DNA of 64,000 nt. It comes from Flammeovirga pectinis (GTDB taxonomy: Bacteria > Bacteroidota > Bacteroidia > Cytophagales > Flammeovirgaceae). Both the position numbers and the translations under genes were made by a program. The stretch spans positions 3,501,001-3,565,000 of the forward strand of contig NZ_CP034562.1 in NCBI RefSeq assembly GCF_003970675.1. The letters run 5' to 3'. The notes under the pieces are model-generated. The model saw only the letters and a list, made by a program, of their open reading frames with translations, was not told the origin of the DNA and ran no database searches. This document shows, in pieces, positions 55,735 through 64,000 of this stretch. Positions within the stretch are counted from its first letter, which is position 1, and each line of letters opens with the position of its first letter.

Positions 55735-55878
55735 TTTTCAAACTTTCGTAATTTGCTTTTACAGTAATCAGATAGGTTTTCCTAACTACCATAGACAACA
55801 AATTGGTTAAACTTATACCAGTGCGCAGAACCCAAAAGTTCTGAACCCGGTACTTTTCTTTTTTCTTTAGATCAGATC
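55735..55878 (-). other. 144-nt spacer between rplW and rplB with a small hairpin
   Basis: Unusually long for a ribosomal operon. It contains CAGAAC (55826-55831) with GTTCTG (55838-55843) around CCAAAA. No promoter match was found. It might be a processing or regulatory site. Confidence 0.45.
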
Positions 55879-56166
55879 TTAAAGACCTTCGTAGATGTCA
55901 ATAATCTCACCCTCTACAACTTTCACCATAGCTTTCTTGTATGATGAAGTATGACCGCTTACTACAGCAGCTTTTGTGTAACGAGTTTTTGATTTACCTG
56001 GTAAGATTGCAGTACGAACTGCATCTACAGAAACACCATACTTTGCTTCAACAGCTTGTTTGATCTGTACCTTGTTAGCTCCTTTAGCTACTACGAATGT
56101 GTAAACACCTTTTTCGTGAGCAATTGCAGCCTTTTCTGTCAAGATAGGTTTTACCAATACTTGCAT
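55879..56166 (-). CDS. rplW: 50S ribosomal protein L23
   Basis: 95 residues. L23 start MQVLVKPILTEKA and core YTFVVAKGANKVQIKQAVEAKY; lies at the tunnel exit, the docking site for SRP and trigger factor. Twelve nt after rplD. Confidence 0.97.
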   Translation of the reverse strand: MQVLVKPILTEKAAIAHEKGVYTFVVAKGANKVQIKQAVEAKYGVSVDAVRTAILPGKSKTRYTKAAVVSGHTSSYKKAMVKVVEGEIIDIYEGL

Positions 56167-56178
56167 TATATTAAGGGC

Positions 56179-56796
56179 TTAAAGGTTAGACAATTTTTCA
56201 ACTGCGTCTTGAGCAAGAACTAACTTGTCAGCATGCAAGATATCGTAAGTGTTTAAAGAATTAACCACTACAACATTTGCTTTAGCCAAGTTTCTTGCAG
56301 ACTTGTAAACATTTTCGTTTTGCTCAGCAAGAACAACTAATGTTTTAACACCAGTTAAATTCAAGTTTGCAAGCACTTCTTTAAATGCTTTAGTTTGAGG
56401 AGCATCAAATGATAAACCTTCAAGAGCTATAACATTACTTTCTTGTGCTTTGTAAGCAAGTGCCGAACGACGTGCCAATTGCTTAACTTTTTTGTTAAGT
56501 GATTGACGGTAATCTCTCGGACGAGGTCCAAAAATACGTCCACCTCCACGAAATACTGGAGATTTGATTGAGCCCGAACGAGCCGTACCTGTACCTTTTT
56601 GTTTTTTAAGCTTGCGAGTAGATCCTGCGATCTCAGCACGCTCTTTAGCTTTATGCGTTCCCTGACGTTGTGCTGCCAAGTACGCTTTCACGTCAAGATA
56701 GATAGCGTGATCATTTGGCTCAATGCCAAATACCGCTTCTGGTAAAGTTACTTTACCTGTCTCAACGCCTTTAGAATTCAATACTGCGATTTCCAT
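56179..56796 (-). CDS. rplD: 50S ribosomal protein L4
   Basis: 205 residues from MEIAVLNSKG, the canonical L4 start, 7 nt after rplC; a start at 56814 would overlap rplC and add six residues. Conserved loop STRKLKKQKGTGTARSGSIK and PRDYRQSLNKKVKQLARRSAL extend into the exit tunnel. In other bacteria L4 represses its own operon by binding the leader. Confidence 0.97.
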   Translation of the reverse strand: MEIAVLNSKGVETGKVTLPEAVFGIEPNDHAIYLDVKAYLAAQRQGTHKAKERAEIAGSTRKLKKQKGTGTARSGSIKSPVFRGGGRIFGPRPRDYRQSLNKKVKQLARRSALAYKAQESNVIALEGLSFDAPQTKAFKEVLANLNLTGVKTLVVLAEQNENVYKSARNLAKANVVVVNSLNTYDILHADKLVLAQDAVEKLSNL

Positions 56797-56803
56797 CTTC
56801 CGA

Positions 56804-57424
56804 CTACTTTTCAAGGATTACGTAAGAATTTTTAGCACCTGGGATTGCACCAGAAACAAGGATTAAACCGTCCTCTGGGTACATCTTCATAACGCGTAAG
56901 TTCATAACTTTAACACGTTTTCCACCAGTACGTCCAGCCATACGAAGACCTTTGAAAACACGTGATGGAGTAGCACAAGCACCAATAGCACCTGGAGCTC
57001 TCAAACGGTTATGCTGACCGTGAGTAGCTTGTCCAACACCACCGAAGTTGTGTCTCTTAACTACACCTTGGAAACCTTTACCTTTTGATGTTCCTACGAT
57101 ATCAACAAATTCTCCCTCAGAGAAAATCTCATCCATCTTTAAAACGTCTCCTAATCCACGCTCCATTACTGGGTTACGGAATTCAATTACTTTGCGCTTT
57201 GGCGAAGTACTTGCTTTTGAGAAGTGACCTTTCATAGCAGCGGACGTGCGCTTCTCCTTTTTCTCGTCGAAGCCTACTTGGATAGCAGTGTAACCATCCG
57301 TTTCTTGCGTCTTAACTTGAGTCACAACGTTAGGACCAGTTTGAATCAACGTACAAGCGATATTCTTGCCGTTTTCATCATAAATACTAGTCATACCGAC
57401 TTTTTTTGCAATAAGTCCTGGCAT
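56804..57424 (-). CDS. rplC: 50S ribosomal protein L3
   Basis: 206 residues, canonical [18 protein letters not shown] start and [19 protein letters not shown] core. First gene of the operon here; rpsJ, which usually precedes it, is absent. The leader of about 155 nt precedes the start codon. Confidence 0.97.
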   Translation of the reverse strand: MPGLIAKKVGMTSIYDENGKNIACTLIQTGPNVVTQVKTQETDGYTAIQVGFDEKKEKRTSAAMKGHFSKASTSPKRKVIEFRNPVMERGLGDVLKMDEIFSEGEFVDIVGTSKGKGFQGVVKRHNFGGVGQATHGQHNRLRAPGAIGACATPSRVFKGLRMAGRTGGKRVKVMNLRVMKMYPEDGLILVSGAIPGAKNSYVILEK

Positions 57425-57582
57425 TGTTCTATACTTAATTAAATTTTATAAAATACCTGAATGTCAGCTCATAAACATCCAACTCATTGAACAAAAAATA
57501 CGCTTCGAGCTCCCCGTCTGGTCCTTCATTTTGTATCTCTCGTTCGAGCTGATTTGATATAGTACAGCTTTCAAACGGCTTG
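57425..57582 (-). other. Structured leader of the ribosomal operon
   Basis: Transcribed from the promoter at 57583-57613. TCAGCTC near the 5' end (complement of 57546-57552) pairs with GAGCTGA (complement of 57464-57470), closing a long-range helix that contains a G-rich stretch. This could be an autoregulatory r-protein binding site as in other S10 operons. No Rho-independent stem is seen. Confidence 0.5.
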
Positions 57583-57613
57583 CAAAGGTAAGCATTTTAA
57601 ATCACATACCAAA
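57583..57613 (-). promoter_or_regulatory. Promoter of the rplC operon
   Basis: On the minus strand TTTG (57610-57613), 19 nt, TACCTTTG (57583-57590): a full match to the Bacteroidota consensus and nearly identical to the ffs promoter. Confidence 0.85.
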
Positions 57614-57740
57614 TATTTATTCTTATATCGCTAAAAAACAGCAACATAGGTAGCTTTTATTAACAGAAACATTATATTCCCATAATTTTTAAAGTTTACA
57701 GACTTCAATCTCATTTTTTTGCTCTTAGAGCAGGTATACT

Positions 57741-58865
57741 ATGACTAAGAAAAATACTAGACGATCATTCATAAAAAATTTCTCCAAAGTAAGTACTGCT
57801 GCTATAACAGGTGGTATTCTTGCCGCTTGTGATAATTCAACATCAAAAGAAGAAAAGAAAAATAATAGCACTAAGGATAAAGTATTCAATTGGAAGTGTG
57901 TTACCGTTTGGCCTCCTAACTTCCCTATTCTTGGAGAAAGTGTTAATAATTTAGCAAAAGAATTATTTGACCTTTCAGATGGACGTCTAAATATTAAAGT
58001 TTATGGAGGAGGAGAACTAGTACCTGCCTTAGAATCTTTTGATGCTGTACAATTAGGTGGTGTACAAATGATGCATGGTGCGGCATATTATTGGGCTGGA
58101 AAAATCCCTGCTTCAGTATTTTTTACAGCAACTCCTTTTGGCATGAATACTAGAGAGCAAAATGCTTGGTTATTATATGGTGGAGGCAACGAGTTATGGA
58201 AAGAGTTGTATAATAAAATAGGCTTAGAGCCATTTCCGTGTGGAAATACAGGCACACAAATGGGAGGTTGGTTTAACACAAAAATTAACTCAACTGAAGA
58301 TTTAAAGGGAATAAAAATGAGAATTCCTGGTTTAGGGGGTAAGGTGTTTACGAAAGCAGGAGGAACATCAGTTACTGTTCCAGGTGGAGAAATTTACACA
58401 AATCTAGAAAGAGGTGTAATTGATGCTACGGAATGGATTGGTCCTTATCACGACTATTTAATGGGTTTTCATAAAATTGCTAAATACTATTATTACCCTG
58501 GTTGGCATGAACCGTCTGCTACATTAGAGTTAGTTTGTAATAAAAAAGCATATGATAGTTTACCTGAAGATCTCCAAGTATTAATAAAGGCTGTCTCTTT
58601 AAAATACAATGGTATTATGATGTCTGAATTTGAAAAATTTAATACTGAGTATCTACAGAAGATAATCCAAGAAGGTAATAATGAAATTCTCCCCTTTCCA
58701 GAAGATGTAATGAAAGCCTTAAAAGGTTACTCAGAAGATACTTTAAATGAGTTAATTACTAACGACCCATTTGCTAAAAAAGTAAATGATAGCTTCCAAG
58801 CTTTTAAGAAAAATATTAAACAATGGTCAATAATCTCAACAGATGCAATGCAACCTTATTTATAA
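57741..58865 (+). CDS. TRAP transporter substrate-binding protein (DctP family), lipoprotein
   Basis: 374 residues. A twin-arginine-like signal (RRSFIKNF, Arg7-Arg8) leads into a lipobox ILAAC at Cys30, so export by Tat with lipid anchoring is possible. The mature chain is a DctP-type periplasmic binding protein: DLKGIKMRIPGLGGKVF carries the conserved Arg that pairs with the substrate carboxylate, and GVIDATEWIGPYHDYLMGFHKIAKYYYYPGWHEPS. No DctQ or DctM membrane subunit is adjacent. Confidence 0.92.
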   Translation: MTKKNTRRSFIKNFSKVSTAAITGGILAACDNSTSKEEKKNNSTKDKVFNWKCVTVWPPNFPILGESVNNLAKELFDLSDGRLNIKVYGGGELVPALESFDAVQLGGVQMMHGAAYYWAGKIPASVFFTATPFGMNTREQNAWLLYGGGNELWKELYNKIGLEPFPCGNTGTQMGGWFNTKINSTEDLKGIKMRIPGLGGKVFTKAGGTSVTVPGGEIYTNLERGVIDATEWIGPYHDYLMGFHKIAKYYYYPGWHEPSATLELVCNKKAYDSLPEDLQVLIKAVSLKYNGIMMSEFEKFNTEYLQKIIQEGNNEILPFPEDVMKALKGYSEDTLNELITNDPFAKKVNDSFQAFKKNIKQWSIISTDAMQPYL

Positions 58866-58878
58866 CCATAAATTGGTG

Positions 58879-58886
58879 TATCTTTG
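58879..58886 (+). promoter_or_regulatory. Candidate -7 promoter element of the 168-residue gene
   Basis: TATCTTTG, 27 nt before the start at 58914; no good TTTG at -33. Confidence 0.45.
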
Positions 58887-58913
58887 CAGCTTATAAATCA
58901 TTGATTCTCATAG

Positions 58914-59420
58914 ATGAATACAAAATTATTAGCCAAAGTAAAAGATGCTTGCAAGGCTGCAGGTAAATCTTTTGTTTTCACTGCACCTGATGAAAACGAC
59001 GAAAGTCAAGTTCAATTCCAATTTATTGGAACTAGAAATGGAGAAGAAGTAGTAATGGATGCGTTTTTATATACGCTTGAAATGGAATACTTCGCTAAAA
59101 TTCATGAAGAAGCTACACAGCTTGTAATTGAAGAAAATCCAAAATTCAAAGACGCTGACTTTGATGTTATCGACGGTCCACATATCGAAGCGTTAGAAGA
59201 AATTTCTGCTGAAATTGCTAAAAACGACGATTATGATGTAGCTGAATTTGTTGAAGAACGTCCTGAGGATGCAGATGGAAGCGGAGTTCCTTTAGACATC
59301 TGTCTAAATGTCCCTTCTGTTACTAAAGAAGTAATCGCTAAGTTCATCAAAGAATACAATGATAATACATTAAAACTTGATGATACAGTTTTCTCATTCG
59401 ATATTTGGAATGAGCAATAA
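58914..59420 (+). CDS. Acidic cytoplasmic hypothetical protein
   Basis: 168 residues, strongly acidic, no signal or membrane helix. N-terminal alpha/beta portion (KDACKAAGKSFVFTAPDENDE), a Glu-rich middle with a possible helical arm and a C-terminal VTKEVIAKFIKEYNDN segment. No family recognised. It is followed by a strong terminator shared with the convergent DUF4293 gene. Confidence 0.75.
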   Translation: MNTKLLAKVKDACKAAGKSFVFTAPDENDESQVQFQFIGTRNGEEVVMDAFLYTLEMEYFAKIHEEATQLVIEENPKFKDADFDVIDGPHIEALEEISAEIAKNDDYDVAEFVEERPEDADGSGVPLDICLNVPSVTKEVIAKFIKEYNDNTLKLDDTVFSFDIWNEQ

Positions 59421-59435
59421 TAATAGCTAAACAGC

Positions 59436-59475
59436 AAAAAAGGGGTTGATATGAAAACATATCAACCCCTTTTTG
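59436..59475. terminator. Bidirectional terminator between convergent genes
   Basis: AAAAAGGGGTTGATATG with CATATCAACCCCTTTTT around 4 nt; U runs on both strands. Serves the 168-residue gene and the DUF4293 gene. Confidence 0.92.
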
Positions 59476-59492
59476 TATGAAAATCCCTAGAA

Positions 59493-59954
59493 TTAGTCTC
59501 TAAGACGTCCACTTACAGAATCTCTTACTTTTTTCTCATCTCTCTGAATAAATCTATTCGCTAACGAGTTAAATACTATAGAAAACACAGGTAAAAAGAA
59601 ACCGACTGCAAATTTACCTTCGCCACCAACTAATTCTGCACCCATAAAGTATCCATAATAAAAGATTAACCCAATTGTTGCAAATATCAATACACTATTT
59701 AATAAATTCAATTTCATTTGATTCATTCTATTCTTAAAAGAGAATAATGAAATTGCGGCTACAAATGCAGATAGCCCAGATACAATTGCAATTGCAATTG
59801 TATTCACCGTTTCTCCATCTGATACTACTAATTGTAATGCCGTTAAAGTAGCTTCTTTTCCTTCAACATTTGCCGACCAAATTGGAGCAAAAATTACAGC
59901 AGTCATTACAACTGTAATTAATAAAAGAAAGATTGATTGAATTCTTTGAATCAT
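59493..59954 (-). CDS. DUF4293 family membrane protein
   Basis: 153 residues. Starts MIQRIQSIFLLLITVVM, characteristic of DUF4293, with four membrane helices (about 7-25, 50-70, 84-104, 117-137) and a basic C-terminal tail. Found widely in Bacteroidota; function unknown. No partner in the neighbourhood. Confidence 0.9.
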   Translation of the reverse strand: MIQRIQSIFLLLITVVMTAVIFAPIWSANVEGKEATLTALQLVVSDGETVNTIAIAIVSGLSAFVAAISLFSFKNRMNQMKLNLLNSVLIFATIGLIFYYGYFMGAELVGGEGKFAVGFFLPVFSIVFNSLANRFIQRDEKKVRDSVSGRLRD

Positions 59955-60013
59955 TTTCTATTTGATATTTTAATAATATACTCTCTACAAGAATATATTA
60001 ATTCTATATTTAA

Positions 60014-60442
60014 TTATACAGGAATCTTGTCAACTCTATTTTGATGACGTCCTCCTTCAAATTCTGTTGATATAAAAGTATCAACAATCTCAATTGCTCT
60101 TGCAAGTGAAATAAAACGAGCAGGCATTGATAATACATTTGCATTATTATGCTGACGCGTTAATGCTGCTAATACTGGCTCCCAACATAAGCCTGCACGA
60201 ATACCTTTATGCTTATTTGCTACCATAGAAACACCAATTCCACTACCACAAATAGTGATACCAAATTCATACTCACCATTTTCAACAGCTGTTGCTAAAG
60301 GGTGTACGTAATCAGGATAGTCACAAGATGCTGTAGAGAAAGGACCAAAATCCTTTACTTCATGACCATTTGCTTCTAAGTGCTTAATGATTTCGTCTTT
60401 GTATTCGTAACCAGCGTGATCGCCACCAATTGCCAATTTCAT
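60014..60442 (-). CDS. rpiB: Ribose-5-phosphate isomerase B
   Basis: 142 residues. GGDHAGYEYK (6-15) with Asp8 and His9, catalytic Cys65 in ICGSGIGVSMVANKH, and the substrate loop HNNANVLSMPAR (98-109). It interconverts ribose-5-phosphate and ribulose-5-phosphate in the pentose phosphate pathway. Stands alone on the minus strand 59 nt from the DUF4293 gene, which it may precede in one transcript. Confidence 0.96.
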   Translation of the reverse strand: MKLAIGGDHAGYEYKDEIIKHLEANGHEVKDFGPFSTASCDYPDYVHPLATAVENGEYEFGITICGSGIGVSMVANKHKGIRAGLCWEPVLAALTRQHNNANVLSMPARFISLARAIEIVDTFISTEFEGGRHQNRVDKIPV

Positions 60443-60568
60443 TATCTGACTAATTTAATGTTTACTATTATTCTAGATGAAATTTCATCAGAACTGCAAA
60501 GTTATCAATTGTTTTGCGTTGACGACAAGATATTTTAATTTAATCCTATATTTTTTTATATTTTCTTC

Positions 60569-61876
60569 TCAAAGAATACTTTTCAAGGCTTCAGAAAATG
60601 CTTCTGCTATATTTTGAGATTTATATCGTGCGTATGCACTACTTTTTTGAGGTGTAAGTTTTCCATTCTCTTTCCATTCTAAAAACATAGAAGTAATTAA
60701 TTGTTTTACTTCTTTCTTTTGATTGTACTCCAAACATTCTCCCATTCCTGTTTCTGCAATTATTTTAGAAGAATCTCCTTTTGTATTCCCTAAACTAAGT
60801 ATAGTTTTCTCTAGTGCTAGATATTCAAATAGCTTCCCTGGAATACGACCTATTGAGTTATCTGCCTTATTTAATAACATCAACAGAACATCAGAAGATT
60901 TACCTTTTTGCAAAGCTTCTTTTCTAGTTAATTGGGAAACAAAAGAAATCAAATTTTTCTTTTTATGTCTTTCTATAAATTCAATAATTGAATAATCTAC
61001 TTGTCCAATAAATTGTAATTCAAATTGAGTAGAGAACCCTTCCAATTCAACTCCTAATTCTATAATTATATCAAGTAGTTGATATGGAACACGATCTTTA
61101 CCTACTAAACCGAGATGTGTAATTCTCATTTTCTTACTATCTGATCTATTAGATAACATTGAGAAATCTTTAGGATCATATCCCAATGGAACGACAGCTA
61201 CGTTTTTAGCTCCAATAGCATAAAGATCATCTTTCCAAGCATCACTTACAGTCGTAATTATATCTGCTTCTTTAAATATTTGTTGTTCTAATTGATGATG
61301 TTTATTGTTAGCCCAATCCGTTAATATCAGTTCTTTATAATAATCTACTTGAGTCCATGGGTCCTGAAAATCTGCTAACCAAGGTAAATCAAATTGACTT
61401 TTTAAGTGAGCTCCAATCAAATTAACAGAATGTGGTGGCCCTGTAGTTATAATTGCATCAATTTTATTATTAGATAAATATTTTGATACTTCTTTTACAA
61501 CTGGTCCAATCCAAAATTTTCTAGCGTCGGGAATAAAAAAGTTACTTCTAATAAAAACAGCAAGCTTTGCTTTCCAAGATTTACTTTTCTCATCTGATGC
61601 AACTAAAACGTTATTGACATTTTCATCTTTCTTTCTAGAAGTAAACTTTTTATATAAACTATAAGGTTCCCAAATTGGTACTTTTATTCGTTCAATATCT
61701 TGAGGGAAATCTTCTAGCATTTCATTATCAAAAGATGGATAGTGTGCATCTTTAGGGGTAACTAAAACTGGTTCCCAACCAAAATCTCTAATATATTTTA
61801 TTAACTTAAGAGGCCGTATTACAGGTATTCCTCCACAAGGAGGAAAATAATAAGTTATAACAAGTACCTTCTTCAT
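60569..61876 (-). CDS. Glycosyltransferase family 4-type protein
   Basis: 435 residues. N-terminal Rossmann half starts TYYFPPCGGIPVIRPLKLIKYI, a GT4 pattern with the glycine-rich loop, includes WLADFQDPWTQVDYY, and the C-terminal half holds ITHLGLVGKDRVPY and the donor-binding GRIPGKLFEYLALEK with the usual Glu. It probably builds surface polysaccharide or glycolipid. Flanking genes are unrelated, so the acceptor is open. Confidence 0.88.
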   Translation of the reverse strand: MKKVLVITYYFPPCGGIPVIRPLKLIKYIRDFGWEPVLVTPKDAHYPSFDNEMLEDFPQDIERIKVPIWEPYSLYKKFTSRKKDENVNNVLVASDEKSKSWKAKLAVFIRSNFFIPDARKFWIGPVVKEVSKYLSNNKIDAIITTGPPHSVNLIGAHLKSQFDLPWLADFQDPWTQVDYYKELILTDWANNKHHQLEQQIFKEADIITTVSDAWKDDLYAIGAKNVAVVPLGYDPKDFSMLSNRSDSKKMRITHLGLVGKDRVPYQLLDIIIELGVELEGFSTQFELQFIGQVDYSIIEFIERHKKKNLISFVSQLTRKEALQKGKSSDVLLMLLNKADNSIGRIPGKLFEYLALEKTILSLGNTKGDSSKIIAETGMGECLEYNQKKEVKQLITSMFLEWKENGKLTPQKSSAYARYKSQNIAEAFSEALKSIL

Positions 61877-62042
61877 AAGGTTATTATTTATTCAAAAAAT
61901 GATAGGTAACGCCTAAATAAAGATACAAAAATAGGATACTGTTTACTTAAAAAAACTATATATCTTTTGATATTTATTTCGAAGCCTTTAAAAGCCGAAT
62001 TATAAACATTAATTTTGACTTGGTCTCAAATTTAAAGTACAT

Positions 62043-62711
62043 ATGCTCACACTTGCTGAAGTAATCGCGGAACTAATTAATGAATCTCCTTTTCTACAAG
62101 AAGGAATTGCAGAAGGTATTATAAATTATAGTGCTCTTGCTCGAAAATTACACCCTGAAATAGAAAAGAGGTTTGATAAAGAAGTACAGCAAGGAGCAAT
62201 TGTAATGGCACTAAAACGAATGGCACATAAAGTTGACGCCTCTCAATTAGAAGATCAAGCTAAAGATTACATTAGGCATATGGGAGACATTTTAGTTCGC
62301 TCTGATCTTGTCGATTTTGCTTATAAAAATTCTCCAACACTTATTCGTGCTCAAAAAGACTTATTAGAACTAGTTCAAAATAGTAGCAGCGACTTATTTC
62401 ATGCATCATCAAAAGGTATGCATGAAACAAATATTATTACGAGTAAGACATTTGCAGATAAAGTAAAAGAACTTTTTGAGGAAGAAGAAAAACTATCTGA
62501 AATTCAAGAACTTGCTGCAGTTACCATGAGAATGCCTATTTCTTATACCAAAGATGCCCCCGGTGTTTTCTATCATATATTAAAAACTCTTGCTTGGAAT
62601 AAAATAAATGTTGTAGAATTTATCTCAACCAAACATGAGTTTTCAATAATTATTGAGAAAGAAGAGATAAACCACACCTTCAAGTTATTGCATGACATGA
62701 AGAATAGTTAA
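62043..62711 (+). CDS. ACT-domain-containing hypothetical protein
   Basis: 222 residues. N-terminal helical part (about 1-110) with ALARKLHPEIEKRF, then a C-terminal region (about 160-222) with the beta-alpha-beta-beta-alpha pattern of an ACT domain: DAPGVFYHILKTLAWNKINVVEFISTKHEFSIIIE. ACT domains bind amino acids as regulators. No catalytic domain is attached, so it may be a small-molecule sensor. A -7-like TAATTTTG lies at 62010-62017. Confidence 0.75.
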   Translation: MLTLAEVIAELINESPFLQEGIAEGIINYSALARKLHPEIEKRFDKEVQQGAIVMALKRMAHKVDASQLEDQAKDYIRHMGDILVRSDLVDFAYKNSPTLIRAQKDLLELVQNSSSDLFHASSKGMHETNIITSKTFADKVKELFEEEEKLSEIQELAAVTMRMPISYTKDAPGVFYHILKTLAWNKINVVEFISTKHEFSIIIEKEEINHTFKLLHDMKNS

Positions 62712-62763
62712 TCATCCCATTTTCAATATCATTCAGATGAATTACTCTATCCTAGATAAATAA

Positions 62764-62799
62764 GAAAGCCATAAGATATTTAATTATCCTATGGCTTTT
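62764..62799 (+). terminator. Terminator after the ACT-domain gene
   Basis: AAAGCCATAAGATA with TTATCCTATGGCTTT and a run of five U, 52 nt past the stop. Confidence 0.85.
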
Positions 62800-62850
62800 T
62801 AGTTTTGCTATTTTTTTGAGATCTACTTTCTTTAAAAAAGTATAGCCACA

Positions 62851-62887
62851 AAAAAAGGTTAGTCAACATCTTGTGTTAACTAACCTT
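62851..62887 (-). terminator. Terminator of the rRNA operon
   Basis: AAGGTTAGT with ACTAACCTT and an inner AAC/GTT, then seven U on the minus strand, about 15 nt past the 5S 3' end. Confidence 0.9.
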
Positions 62888-62901
62888 CTATATATAATAA
62901 A

Positions 62902-63010
62902 TGTGGCGTCGACCTACTCTCCCGGGGGTTAACCCAGTACCATCAGCACTGTGGGGCTTAACTGCTCTGTTCGGAATGGAAAGAGGTGAACACCCACGTC
63001 ATTGACACCA
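62902..63010 (-). rRNA. rrf: 5S ribosomal RNA
   Basis: About 109 nt. Terminal stem TGGTGTC (minus, from 63010) with GACGCCA (to 62904), and internal 5S segments CCATTCCGAACAG and GGTACTG read on the minus strand. Ends are accurate to a few nt. It follows 23S in the same transcript and ends before the terminator at 62851-62887. Confidence 0.95.
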
Positions 63011-63105
63011 TCAATATCTTAATGTCTTTGATCATCGAATCTAATCACTAATACCAAACAACTCATCTAAATAAGTTATTTGACAGTGAAAAGGAAAAAC
63101 TTTGC

Positions 63106-63129
63106 TAGCACTCTATTACTAGAGTGCTA
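63106..63129 (-). repeat. Perfect inverted repeat in the 23S-5S spacer
   Basis: TAGCACTCTA with TAGAGTGCTA around TTAC, just past the 23S 3' end. No U run follows. It could be a processing or stabilising stem in the rRNA precursor. The rest of the spacer (63011-63105) shows nothing further. Confidence 0.7.
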
Positions 63130-63132
63130 ACC

Positions 63133-64000
<868 letters not shown>

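Overview
The window is 64 kb of AT-rich core chromosome from a marine-type Bacteroidota, most likely the order Cytophagales near Flammeovirga (inference). Supporting marks are promoters of the TTTG-N19-TAnnTTTG form, a fused lpxC-fabZ gene, LytTR and SpoIIE-type sensors with Bacteroidota architecture, many small outer-membrane barrels and lipoproteins, and DUF4293, DUF4230 and DUF2141 genes. No phage, insertion sequence or CRISPR array is visible.

Layout. 0-9 kb: paired small membrane proteins, a close homologue of iodotyrosine deiodinase, a hydrolase, pth-SPFH-rimM, surface barrels, a LytTR membrane regulator. 9.03-9.13 kb: SRP RNA (ffs) with a textbook promoter. 9.2-21 kb: SNF2 helicase, DUF4230 protein, a propeller/SpoIIE sensor phosphatase, a YkuD lipoprotein. 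21-25 kb: two dicarboxylate/amino-acid symporters, one fused to a periplasmic binding domain. 25-31 kb: lipid A genes (lpxD, lpxC-fabZ, lpxA), an ABC ATPase and an HD hydrolase. 31-44 kb: FadL-like porin, Gly/Tyr-rich protein, proS, radical SAM, PagL-like deacylase, rpsT, serS, transporters and an RsmI-like methyltransferase.

44.2-45.5 kb is the most unusual part: six tandem genes for tRNA-like RNAs. Each folds into a complete class II cloverleaf with a leucine-type D-arm, a candidate GUC anticodon and a variable arm of 74 or 86 nt instead of the usual 10-24. Two sequence types occur in the order A-B-B-B-B-A and differ by compensatory changes in the extra helices, so the arm is selected as structure. 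The array has its own palindrome, promoter, spacer hairpins and terminator.

45.4-53 kb: M28 peptidase, helix-hairpin-helix protein, glucosaminidase, glyS, two NSS transporters. 53.4-57.6 kb: a shortened S10 ribosomal cluster (rplC-rplD-rplW-rplB-rpsS-rplV-rpsC) with promoter and terminator, lacking rpsJ and everything from rplP on. 57.7-62.7 kb: an orphan TRAP-type binding protein, rpiB, a glycosyltransferase and small proteins. The right edge holds 5S and the 3' part of 23S rRNA on the minus strand.

Coordinates of RNA ends, promoters and terminators are read by eye. Functions given by family are inference from recognisable motifs; no search or folding program was run.
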